Shown here: positions 26,747-34,296 of the stretch, in pieces
Layout of the letters: each line of letters opens with the position of its first letter
How positions within the stretch are numbered: position 1 is the stretch's first letter
DNA from: an uncultured Treponema sp.
GTDB taxonomy: Bacteria; Spirochaetota; Spirochaetia; Treponematales; Treponemataceae
Assembly (NCBI RefSeq): GCF_934725225.1
Contig: NZ_CAKVAM010000002.1
Location: 310,001-374,000 of the forward strand
DNA: 64,000 bases
Direction: 5' to 3'
The notes under the pieces: model-generated
Database searches by the model: none
What the model saw: the letters and a program-made list of their open reading frames with translations, nothing else
What the model was told of the DNA's origin: nothing
Made by a program: the position numbers and the translations under genes

Positions 26747-27415
26747 GTGTTTGATTCAATTTACGATACGCTTATTTCCGGGCAGCGGTGGCTTTTGCTT
26801 CTGCAGGGACTGGGAGTTACGATTTATATCGCTATTGTTGCGATTATCCTTGGAACGATTTTGGGAGCAGTGTTCGCGCTGTTCAAGATTTCAAAGAATC
26901 CTGTTTTGAGGATAATTGCGGAAATCTACACAACCGTTATCCGCGGAATTCCTTTGGCAACCCAGCTCATGATTTTCTACTTTGTTGTTTTTGCTCCTCT
27001 TGGACTTGACCGTGTGCTGGTTGCGACTCTTGCCTATGGAATAAATTCCGGGGCTTACTGCACAGAGATTTTCCGCGCTGGAATTCAAGGCGTGGATTCC
27101 GGGCAGATGGAAGCAGGACGTTCCTTGGGACTGAACTACTGGCAGACTCTTACAATGATAATTTTTCCGCAGGCAGCAAAAGCTGTTCTTCCTACTTACA
27201 CAAGCGAATTCATAGTTCTTATAAAAGAAACTTCCGTGGCAAGCTTTATTGCAGTTATGGATCTTACAAAAGCCGGCGACATGATCCGCAACGCAACTTA
27301 CAACGCCTGGATTCCGCTTCTTTCATGCGCGCTTATATATCTTTGCCTTACGCTTGGGCTTACAAAGCTGTTTTCGATTCTTGAAAAAAGGATGGCAAAA
27401 AGTGATAGAGACTAA
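26747..27415 (+). CDS. Amino-acid ABC transporter permease
   Basis: HisM/GlnP-type inner-membrane permease. About 222 residues from the GTG at 26747, which has GGAG 6 bp upstream; the in-frame TTG at 26735 is less likely. About five membrane helices are visible, plus the cytoplasmic EAA loop (EAGRSLGLNYWQTLTMIIFPQA). It presumably homodimerises, since only one permease is present. The end overlaps the ATPase start. Confidence 0.93.
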   Translation: MFDSIYDTLISGQRWLLLLQGLGVTIYIAIVAIILGTILGAVFALFKISKNPVLRIIAEIYTTVIRGIPLATQLMIFYFVVFAPLGLDRVLVATLAYGINSGAYCTEIFRAGIQGVDSGQMEAGRSLGLNYWQTLTMIIFPQAAKAVLPTYTSEFIVLIKETSVASFIAVMDLTKAGDMIRNATYNAWIPLLSCALIYLCLTLGLTKLFSILEKRMAKSDRD

Positions 27416-28124
27416 AGACTTGAAAATAAGCTTTGGAGAGCTGAAAGTTCTAAAAGGCATAACGCAGACAATAAAGCAGGGCGAAAAAGTTGTAATAATC
27501 GGGCCTTCCGGCTCTGGAAAATCCACTTTTCTGCGCTGCCTTAATCTTCTTGAAACTCCAGATTCCGGCTCTATTCTTTTTGAAGGAAACGACATCACAA
27601 GCAAAAATGCGGATATAAATCTTGTGCGCCGCCAGATGGGAATGGTTTTTCAGCATTTCAATCTTTTTCCGCATCTTACAGTTCTAAAAAATATCACTCT
27701 TGCGCCGGTTAAGCTGAAGCTCCTTTCTCAAAATCAGGCGAATGAAAAAGCGATGGAACTTTTGGAGCGGATTGGACTTGCGGACAAAGCGAATGTTTAT
27801 CCTTCAACTTTAAGCGGCGGACAGAAGCAGAGAATTGCGATTGTGCGTTCCCTTGCAATGTCGCCTAAAGTCATGCTCTTTGACGAGCCTACCAGCGCGC
27901 TTGACCCGGAAATGGTCGGCGAAGTTCTTTCCGTTATGAAGGAGCTTGCAAAGGGCGGAATGACAATGGTTGTTGTAACGCATGAAATGGGATTTGCCCG
28001 AGAAGTTGCTGACCGTGTTGTTTTTATGGAAGACGGAATTGTTGCGGAAGAAGGAACTCCGTCGCAGATTTTTGACTCTCCAAAGTCCGAGAGATTAAAG
28101 AAATTCCTCAACTGCATTTTGTAA
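27402..28124 (+). CDS. Amino-acid ABC transporter ATP-binding protein
   Basis: GlnQ/HisP-type ATPase. About 240 residues from the GTG at 27402, preceded by AAAAAAGGATGG and overlapping the permease gene by 14 bp. Motifs: Walker A GPSGSGKSTFLRCLNLLE, Q-loop region MGMVFQHFNLFPHLTV, signature LSGGQKQR, Walker B VMLFDEPTSALDPE, and the H-loop VTHEMGFA. All catalytic residues are intact, so the transporter with the permuted binding protein is probably active. Confidence 0.95.
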   Translation: MIETKDLKISFGELKVLKGITQTIKQGEKVVIIGPSGSGKSTFLRCLNLLETPDSGSILFEGNDITSKNADINLVRRQMGMVFQHFNLFPHLTVLKNITLAPVKLKLLSQNQANEKAMELLERIGLADKANVYPSTLSGGQKQRIAIVRSLAMSPKVMLFDEPTSALDPEMVGEVLSVMKELAKGGMTMVVVTHEMGFAREVADRVVFMEDGIVAEEGTPSQIFDSPKSERLKKFLNCIL

Positions 28125-28246
28125 AAATCACTTTCTGTTGACAGTGGCTGCATTTTGTGCGGCCATTTTTTTTTATAATTTAAATCAAAAACTTGAATTC
28201 CGTCCAAATTTGAATCATAATATCTTTATGCACTGGAGGTTTTATA

Positions 28247-28435
28247 ATGTCAATGGAATACACTTACTGGAAAGATAAAGATTTTTACATTGGATATTTG
28301 AATGATTTTCCGGACTACAAGACGCAGGCATATTCTATAAGTGAGCTGGAAGAAAATCTTCGTAGTCTTTACGATGACATAAAAAGTGATGAGATTCCGT
28401 TTATCCGCCATGTTGGAAAACTGGAGATGGTATAA
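28247..28435 (+). CDS. Orphan HicB-like antitoxin
   Basis: The 62-residue product resembles the short HicB antitoxin fold (MEYTYWKDKDFYIGYLNDFP, then ELEENLRSLYDDI and IPFIRHVGKLE). HicB normally pairs with HicA, but no HicA-like frame lies on either side. GGAGG precedes the ATG. After the TAA stop the same frame stays open for 24 more codons to a TGA at 28508-28510. Confidence 0.65.
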   Translation: MSMEYTYWKDKDFYIGYLNDFPDYKTQAYSISELEENLRSLYDDIKSDEIPFIRHVGKLEMV

Positions 28436-28536
28436 TATTCTGAGATAAACGAATATCTTGCGAAGTCTATATTGAAAAAACTCAAGAATGATGATTTTTC
28501 AGAGTTATGACGTTTTATAAGCACTGGAGGTTTTTT

Positions 28537-30096
28537 ATGAGAAAATTTGGTTTTTCTGCGCTGGTTTCTTTTTTATTTTTGCTGGCTTCTTGCATGAACC
28601 TGGGCGGCTCATCTGGAAGCGACGGCGCAATACGTGTTGCAGTTCCTGGAAGCGGTTCGCGCGGCGCATACACTCTTAGCAAGGAAAATGCAAAGACATA
28701 TAAAGTAGCCCTTTTATTGGACAGCGAAAACATAAAAACTCAAACTTCCGAGGCGGGGGGGGCGGACATAGTATTTGACGAGCTTGAGCCTGCCACTTAC
28801 ACAGTTCAAGTGGAAGCTTATGACACAGCTGATGTTCTTCTTGCAAGAAAAAGCGAGACTGTAAAAGTTACCGCTGGCGATACTGCGGAATGCAATGTGA
28901 TTCTTAAGCTTTTTGCAAGCAGTATTCTGGACAGCGGATATATACTGTGGAAGTATAGTGATACAGCTTATACAAATTATTTTGAAGGCTTTTCTAGCAT
29001 ATCTGAAAATACTAATGTAACAAGCACATCGATTTCTGACAATTCTCTATCTTTTGCAGAAGATACGGATGGTAATAAGTATGTAATGATATTAAATTAT
29101 GATGATAATCATTATTATATAAAATCTACTAGCAATATTACTTCAGAAATTTCAACAGATATAAACTTATTTCCTTTCCAAGATTCTCTTTATTATGATG
29201 ATTCCGCAGATGTTTTATGGACTGGATTGTATTCTTATGATGAGAATAATGATACTAATATAATTTGTTTTTCAAAGATAAAAGAATTGGATAACAATGG
29301 CAGAACACCAAAAGATTCAGATTTTAGTATTCCTTTTGATGATAGTGATTTTTGTTCTTTTGCAATTCAAGGAAATATTCTTTATCTTTCATATATAAAA
29401 AAGGATGCATATTACTTACAGCGTGCTACAATTACAGAAAAAGCTGACGGCACATTTGCGGTTTCTAAAGTCGGCGCGGCAAAAACAGTTTCTGACCTTG
29501 GTGTTTCCGGCGCGATTACAGATATTGCAATCCTTTATGACGGAACGGTTTATGTTCTTGTTTCAAATGTGGGCAATACAGCAGGCGATTTTGAGGACTC
29601 GTTTAAATATGAATATGACCAAAGCAACACAATGTACAGCCGCGGCGCGCTCTTAAAAATTCAAAGCACAGATTCAGGATTTGAAGTCGTTGACACATTG
29701 GGCTGGACAGATTCTTCGAGAACAATAGCTCCTGTTGGGGACGCAATATATAATGGAAAAGCTTTAAGCTCTTTGACAGCTTACATTCCGTCTCTTTCTG
29801 AAAACAGTAATAAATTCTACGGGCCACGTAGGTTTGTTGCAATAAGGCCAAAGGAAATTGCAATTGCGGACTGCGGCGCAAACTTTGTAATGCCAAACTT
29901 AACAAAAAAAACTTATGGAAAAATGTTTGCCCACAATAGGGTTTTAACTGTAAATCTATCTAATTTTGCAATCAGTAATGTTACGAAACTTGAAAATATA
30001 AACTTTAGCGGTCTTACTTTAAATGTAGTAAAAGGAAATATCTCCGGGTATATAGAAGCTAACAACTGTCAATATCAAACTGCTGAAGAAATATAA
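28537..30096 (+). CDS. Hypothetical lipoprotein with G8 tract
   Basis: Unrecognised family. About 519 residues from ATG 28537, with GGAGG upstream. The signal peptide has a lipobox LLASC (Cys near residue 19). An Ig-like segment (about 35-120) is followed by a Tyr/Asp/Ser-rich region with repeated SDNSLSFAEDTDGNKYVMIL-like strands that could form a propeller. A run of eight G (28755-28762) lies about 73 codons in; loss or gain of one G would truncate the protein early. The 14 bp before the start (28521-28534) repeat those before the HicB-like gene. Confidence 0.75.
   Translation: MRKFGFSALVSFLFLLASCMNLGGSSGSDGAIRVAVPGSGSRGAYTLSKENAKTYKVALLLDSENIKTQTSEAGGADIVFDELEPATYTVQVEAYDTADVLLARKSETVKVTAGDTAECNVILKLFASSILDSGYILWKYSDTAYTNYFEGFSSISENTNVTSTSISDNSLSFAEDTDGNKYVMILNYDDNHYYIKSTSNITSEISTDINLFPFQDSLYYDDSADVLWTGLYSYDENNDTNIICFSKIKELDNNGRTPKDSDFSIPFDDSDFCSFAIQGNILYLSYIKKDAYYLQRATITEKADGTFAVSKVGAAKTVSDLGVSGAITDIAILYDGTVYVLVSNVGNTAGDFEDSFKYEYDQSNTMYSRGALLKIQSTDSGFEVVDTLGWTDSSRTIAPVGDAIYNGKALSSLTAYIPSLSENSNKFYGPRRFVAIRPKEIAIADCGANFVMPNLTKKTYGKMFAHNRVLTVNLSNFAISNVTKLENINFSGLTLNVVKGNISGYIEANNCQYQTAEEI
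28755..28762 (+). repeat. G8 homopolymer in lipoprotein gene
   Basis: Eight consecutive G within the coding sequence, at Ala-Gly-Gly-Ala. It is in frame in this sequence. Such runs are slippage-prone, and this one is uncommon in otherwise AT-rich DNA. Confidence 0.9.
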
Positions 30097-30179
30097 AAGA
30101 GCAATAGTTTGTTTTATTAGTGAATGCGTTTATTAAGTTTTATTTGCGCAACTCTCTAAAAATTGCAGAAAATCAGTTT

Positions 30180-30209
30180 TTGCACTTGAAGAAATATGCA
30201 AAATAATAT
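30180..30209 (+). promoter_or_regulatory. Promoter of tRNA-Arg
   Basis: TTGCAC (30180-30185) and TAATAT (30204-30209) with an 18-bp spacer, placing the transcript start about 10 nt before the tRNA. Confidence 0.45.
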
Positions 30210-30225
30210 AAACTGTTTTTCATTC

Positions 30226-30300
30226 GGCGCTTTAGCTCAGCTGGATTAGAGCATCTGCCTTCTAAGCAGAGGGTCGACGGTTCGAGCCCGCCAAGCGTCA
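30226..30300 (+). tRNA. tRNA-Arg (anticodon TCT)
   Basis: Acceptor GGCGCTT (30226-30232) pairs with AAGCGTC (30293-30299) with one G-U; discriminator A at 30300. D-stem GCTC/GAGC, anticodon stem TCTGC/GCAGA with loop CTTCTAA (anticodon TCT), T-loop TTCGAGC. The T-stem has one A-C mismatch. CCA is not encoded. A terminator follows at once. Confidence 0.93.
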
Positions 30301-30302
30301 CT

Positions 30303-30337
30303 AGTCCGTTTCTGTTTTTCGGAAGCGGACTTTTTTA
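30303..30337 (+). terminator. Terminator after tRNA-Arg
   Basis: AGTCCGTTTC (30303-30312) pairs with GAAGCGGACT (about 30322-30331) over 10 bp with one G-U, followed by a run of T. Confidence 0.88.
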
Positions 30338-30375
30338 TTTTTAAATTATTTGTTCTTATATGCCATTTTCTTTGT

Positions 30376-30573
30376 ATCGTAACTACAGACAAACTGTGCA
30401 ATAGCCACAAGCAAACTGTACAACCGCCCCAGTTTGATTGTGCTTACGCCCCAGACAAACTGTATAGCCGTCCCAGTCAAGCTGTGCCGTAACTACAGAT
30501 AAACTGTATAACAAGTACAGCCGAACTGTACAACGTATTTACAGATTCTGTGCCGCAGAGCCGCGCAATGTGC
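30376..30573 (+). repeat. Array of eight degenerate 22-bp repeats
   Basis: Eight consecutive 22-bp units end in CTGT (once TTGT) at exact 22-bp steps: the last tetramers start at 30394, 30416, 30438, 30460, 30482, 30504, 30526 and 30548. A ninth, degenerate unit follows with a 2-bp shift. The conserved core is close to ACAGACAAACTGT, a dyad ACAG-N5-CTGT, while the other 9 bp vary. The period is two helical turns and is not a multiple of three, so coding is unlikely. Confidence 0.88.
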
Positions 30574-30613
30574 AGTTGCCGGTCAGGGCAAACACATTAT
30601 AAATAATTTAAGT

Positions 30614-30755
30614 AGCCCAAATGTCGAGTTTTATAATTTAATGTCATTATCGGGCTTGACCCGATAATCTATTGAAAATTTCCAACAGATTCCCGTGTCG
30701 TAGCACTGGAATGACACTTAAATTACTGTTCTTATCAAAACTCGACATTTTGGCT
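30614..30755 (+). repeat. MITE-like 142-bp palindromic element
   Basis: Terminal inverted repeats of 19 bp with one mismatch: 30614-30632 (AGCC, C, AAATGTCGAGTTTT) and 30737-30755. Inside lies TGTCATT (30642-30648) with its inverse AATGACA (30710-30716), and a perfect hairpin ATTATCGGG/CCCGATAAT (30646-30654 and 30660-30668). No open frame is present. The GTCAT...CGGGCTTGACCCG core recurs at 42525-42551. Confidence 0.75.
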
Positions 30756-30952
30756 AGTTACTTTGCAACAATCAGCGTGTAGTGCATTATTGCGCGATTT
30801 TGAACCACGAAACCGTGCCAGGGAGCCAGTTTTATGCTGAATACATTTATAATGCGCTTGACCTGAGCTTCCGGTTTCCAAACATTGCAATTTTCCTATA
30901 ATATCAGTATATTTTAGGTCATATACGAGAACTTTTTATAATGAGGAACTTT

Positions 30953-31792
30953 ATGGCAGAACCGCTGCTTTCAATTCAAGATTTGTGCACATCTGTTGGT
31001 GAAAAACAGATTCTTAAAAATATTTCATTGGACGTTGCTCCCGGAGAAATCCATGTTCTTATGGGACCGAACGGAGCTGGAAAATCAACTTTGGGCTATA
31101 CTTTGATGGGAAGCCCTGAATATTCTGTAACCGGCGGAAAAATTATCTTTAACGGGCAGGACATCACTTCTGATTCTGCGGACAAAAGGGCAAAGGCAGG
31201 CATTTTTCTTAGCTTCCAGGAGCCGCTTGAAGTTCCGGGCGTTTCGCTTGAATCGTTTATCCGCTCGTCCATGCAGCAGGTTACAGGCCAGAAAGTAAAG
31301 CTCATGCAGTTCAGCCGCGAGCTTGAAAAAAACATGGATTTGCTAAAAATGGATCACAGCTATGCTTCGCGCGATTTGAACGTTGGGTTCAGTGGCGGAG
31401 AAAAAAAGAAGAGCGAAATCCTTCAGCTTTTGATGCTTAAGCCTAAACTTGCCATTCTTGATGAAACAGACTCTGGACTTGATGTTGATGCCTGCCGCAT
31501 TGTTTCCGAGGGAATCAAAAAATACATGGAAGCTTCCGGCGGCTCTTTGATTGTAATAACCCATTCAACTAGAATTCTTGAAAATCTTTCCGTGGATAAA
31601 ACTCATATTATTGTAAAAGGCCGGCTTGTTCATACCGGGGATGGAAGCCTTGTTCAGAAGATAAACGAGGAAGGCTTTGACGGCTTTATTCCGCAGGAAA
31701 TAAAAGATGCCGAGCGCAAGGAACAGCTTGCCGCCGCTGCAAAAGCCGCAATGGACGCTGTAAAGATGAACGCTGCCAACGGCGGACTTTAA
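30953..31792 (+). CDS. sufC: Fe-S cluster assembly ATPase SufC
   Basis: SufC is the ABC-type ATPase of the SufBCD scaffold. About 279 residues from ATG 30953, which has GAGGA 6 bp upstream; the ATG at 30941 lacks a site. Motifs: Walker A GPNGAGKSTLGYTLMG, signature region VGFSGGEKKKSEILQ (Suf-type SGGEKKR variant), Walker B LAILDETDSGLD and the H-loop ITHS. The extended C-terminus ends in an Ala-rich helix. It is the first gene of sufCBDSU. Confidence 0.96.
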   Translation: MAEPLLSIQDLCTSVGEKQILKNISLDVAPGEIHVLMGPNGAGKSTLGYTLMGSPEYSVTGGKIIFNGQDITSDSADKRAKAGIFLSFQEPLEVPGVSLESFIRSSMQQVTGQKVKLMQFSRELEKNMDLLKMDHSYASRDLNVGFSGGEKKKSEILQLLMLKPKLAILDETDSGLDVDACRIVSEGIKKYMEASGGSLIVITHSTRILENLSVDKTHIIVKGRLVHTGDGSLVQKINEEGFDGFIPQEIKDAERKEQLAAAAKAAMDAVKMNAANGGL

Positions 31793-31807
31793 TCAGGAAA
31801 ATTGTTT

Positions 31808-33223
31808 ATGGGTGAAGAAAAAACACAAGTTTCAGATATTGACCGTTCTCTTTATGATTTCCGCTACGAGGAAAGCGACAGGGACTTTTATAAAATCCGC
31901 GCAGGTCTTGACGATTCAATTGTCCAGAAGCTAAGCGAGGAAAAAAGCGACCCTGAATGGATGAAAGAGTTCCGCTTAAAGAGCCTTCATTTGTTCAATG
32001 AAATAAATGAGCCTGACTGGGGACCAGACATCCGCGACTTGGACATTCAGAAAATTGTAACTTATGTAAAGCCTAAGACTGAAATGGCTGCAAAGTGGGC
32101 TGACGTTCCAAAAGACATAAAGGACACTTTTGAAAAACTTGGAATTCCAGAAGCGGAGCGTGAAAGCCTTGCCGGAGTGGGAGCGCAGTACGACAGCGAA
32201 GTTGTTTACCATAATGTTATAAAGGAAGTTGCGGAGCAGGGTGTAATCTACACTGATTTTGAGTCGGCGTTAAAAAGCGATGAATGGGGCGGAATGGTAA
32301 AGGAATATTTTATGCACCTTGTTCCTCCGTCTGACCATAAATTTGCGGCTCTTCACGGCGCTGTCTGGAGCGGCGGAAGTTTTGTCTATGTTCCAAAAAA
32401 TGTAAAAGTAAAGATTCCTTTGCAGTCATATTTCAGGCTGAATGCGGCAGGAGCCGGGCAGTTTGAGCATACGTTGATTATTGTGGACGAGGGCGCGGAC
32501 TTGCATTTTATTGAAGGGTGTTCCGCTCCAAAATACAATGTTGCGAATCTTCATGCTGGCTGCGTTGAGCTTTATGTAAAGAAAAATGCCCGGCTTCGTT
32601 ATTCAACAATTGAAAACTGGTCAAAGAATATGTACAACCTGAATACAAAGCGCGCCATCGTTGAAGAAAACGGACGCATGGAATGGGTTTCCGGCAGTTT
32701 TGGAAGCCACATTTCATATTTGTATCCGACTACGATTTTAAAGGGCGACAATTCAAGCGTTGAATTTACAGGAATCACATTTGCAGGAAAAGGTCAGAAT
32801 CTTGATACCGGCGCAAAGATGGTTCATATTGGAAAAAACACTTCGACTGTAATAAACACCAAGTCCATTTCAAAAGGCGGCGGAGAGTGCACTTACAGAA
32901 GTTCTATTGTCGTGAACAAAGGCGCAAAAAACTCAAAGGCGAGCGTTGACTGCTCTTCGCTTATGCTTGATGACGAAAGCCGCAGCGACACTGTTCCTGC
33001 AATGAATGTAATGACAGACGACTGCGACATCGGGCACGAGGCAAAGATTGGCCGTATTTCCAACAAGGCGATTTTTTATCTTATGAGCCGCGGAATCAGC
33101 GAGGAAGATGCAAGGGCGATGATTGTTTCAGGCTTTGCGAATCCTGTAAGCAAGGAACTTCCGCTTGAGTATGCAGTTGAAATGAACAATTTGATTCAGC
33201 TTGAAATGAAAGGCAGCATGTAA
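31808..33223 (+). CDS. sufB: Fe-S cluster scaffold protein SufB
   Basis: SufB is the scaffold on which the cluster is built. About 471 residues from ATG 31808. The family core is present (HAAVWSGGSFVYVPKNVKV-like segment, FEHTLIIVDEGADLHFIEGC, CTYRSSIVVNKGAKNSKASV, DDCDIGHEAKIGRIS, FYLMSRGISEEDA). The conserved Cys and Glu of the beta-helix core are retained. It follows sufC by 15 bp. Confidence 0.97.
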   Translation: MGEEKTQVSDIDRSLYDFRYEESDRDFYKIRAGLDDSIVQKLSEEKSDPEWMKEFRLKSLHLFNEINEPDWGPDIRDLDIQKIVTYVKPKTEMAAKWADVPKDIKDTFEKLGIPEAERESLAGVGAQYDSEVVYHNVIKEVAEQGVIYTDFESALKSDEWGGMVKEYFMHLVPPSDHKFAALHGAVWSGGSFVYVPKNVKVKIPLQSYFRLNAAGAGQFEHTLIIVDEGADLHFIEGCSAPKYNVANLHAGCVELYVKKNARLRYSTIENWSKNMYNLNTKRAIVEENGRMEWVSGSFGSHISYLYPTTILKGDNSSVEFTGITFAGKGQNLDTGAKMVHIGKNTSTVINTKSISKGGGECTYRSSIVVNKGAKNSKASVDCSSLMLDDESRSDTVPAMNVMTDDCDIGHEAKIGRISNKAIFYLMSRGISEEDARAMIVSGFANPVSKELPLEYAVEMNNLIQLEMKGSM

Positions 33224-33233
33224 GGGGCTAGAA

Positions 33234-34286
33234 ATGGAAAATTTTGAAATAGACGTAAATCAGTTTCCAAGCCTCACTTGGAATTTTCTGAATATAAACA
33301 GGGCGCGCCTTGAGTTCAGCAGTGAATTTAAATCTTGCGGAGCGGTTTCCGGCGCAAAAGAAATTGAAAATTCAGCTTTATATGATTCAATAAAAACCGG
33401 GCTTGGCGAAGGCTTTGACAAGAAGTTTGATTCTCTTTTGCAGAAAAACGGAATAAAGACTTTGCTTTTTACTGCGGAATCCAAAAATCAGGTTCGGAAA
33501 ATCGAGCTTTTTGCGCAGAAAAATGAGGCTTCTGTTTGCGACATTGTAATTCACGCAAAGGAAAACGCGCAGGCTTCTTATATTTTTGTCTATAAAAGCG
33601 AAGCGGACATTTTGAATGCTCAGCTTGGGGGTAGAATCCGCGTGCTTGCGGAAGAAAATTCGCACGTGCATATTTCCTGCGTGAACTTGCTTGGAAAAAA
33701 CGCCGTGCATTTTAATTCAGTCGGCTCAAAGTGCAAGGACAATGCGACAATAGAAATCACGGAGCTTGAGCTTGGCGGAAACAAAGCGTTCAGCGGAACT
33801 TTTAACAGCCTTGAAGGATACAAGAGCCGTTTCTTGGGAAGGGCAGCCTACGTTGTAAAGGGCGAGTCTTTCCTTGACATGAACCAAGTCGCGCTACAGA
33901 CAGGAAAAAGCAGTGAAAGCCGTTTTTCTGTGGACGGAGTTTTGCTTGAAAAGGCTAAAAAAACTTGGAGAGGCACAATCGACTTTAAGAAAGGCTGCGC
34001 GGATTCAGTGGGAGACGAGCAGGAAGATGTTCTTTTGCTTAGCTCGGATGTTGTAAACAAAAGCCTTCCTGTTATTCTTTGCGATGAAGAAACTGTTGAA
34101 GGCCGCCACGGATGTTCAATTGGAAAAGTTGATATGGAAAAGCTTTTCTATATGCAGAGCCGCGGAGTTGATGAAAAGACTGCGAGAGAGCTTTTGACAA
34201 AGGCAAAGGTTTCAAAGGTTTCACGGTTTATTCCAGATGAAAGCCTTGTGGAAGAAATCAATTCTTTTGTTGAAGCGATTATATAA
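33234..34286 (+). CDS. sufD: Fe-S cluster assembly protein SufD
   Basis: SufD pairs with SufB in the SufBC2D complex. The 350 residues are divergent in the N-terminal half but show the C-terminal SufB/D pattern (DMNQVALQTGKSSESRFSVD, CDEETVEGRHGCSIGKVD, FYMQSRGVDEKTARELL). The conserved His of the family is present in the GRHG segment. It starts 10 bp after sufB. Confidence 0.92.
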   Translation: MENFEIDVNQFPSLTWNFLNINRARLEFSSEFKSCGAVSGAKEIENSALYDSIKTGLGEGFDKKFDSLLQKNGIKTLLFTAESKNQVRKIELFAQKNEASVCDIVIHAKENAQASYIFVYKSEADILNAQLGGRIRVLAEENSHVHISCVNLLGKNAVHFNSVGSKCKDNATIEITELELGGNKAFSGTFNSLEGYKSRFLGRAAYVVKGESFLDMNQVALQTGKSSESRFSVDGVLLEKAKKTWRGTIDFKKGCADSVGDEQEDVLLLSSDVVNKSLPVILCDEETVEGRHGCSIGKVDMEKLFYMQSRGVDEKTARELLTKAKVSKVSRFIPDESLVEEINSFVEAII

Positions 34287-34296
34287 CGAGGAAACT

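Larger units (their letters stand above)
30301..30952 (+). other. Long non-coding region between tRNA-Arg and sufC
   Basis: This 652-bp stretch has no credible gene. It holds the tRNA terminator, the 22-bp repeat array, the 142-bp palindromic element, and then about 197 bp leading to sufC. No convincing promoter with a consensus spacer could be assigned to sufC; CTATAAT near 30896 is the best -10 candidate. Confidence 0.7.

Noticed and set aside
28433..28510. Stop-codon readthrough or selenocysteine-like extension of the HicB-like gene
   Set aside because: The stop is TAA, no recoding structure is visible, and 62 residues is a normal size for this HicB type; kept only as part of a low-rank finding.
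30376..30573. CRISPR array
   Set aside because: The period is only 22 bp with no constant repeat plus unique spacer of typical size, and no cas genes are in the window.
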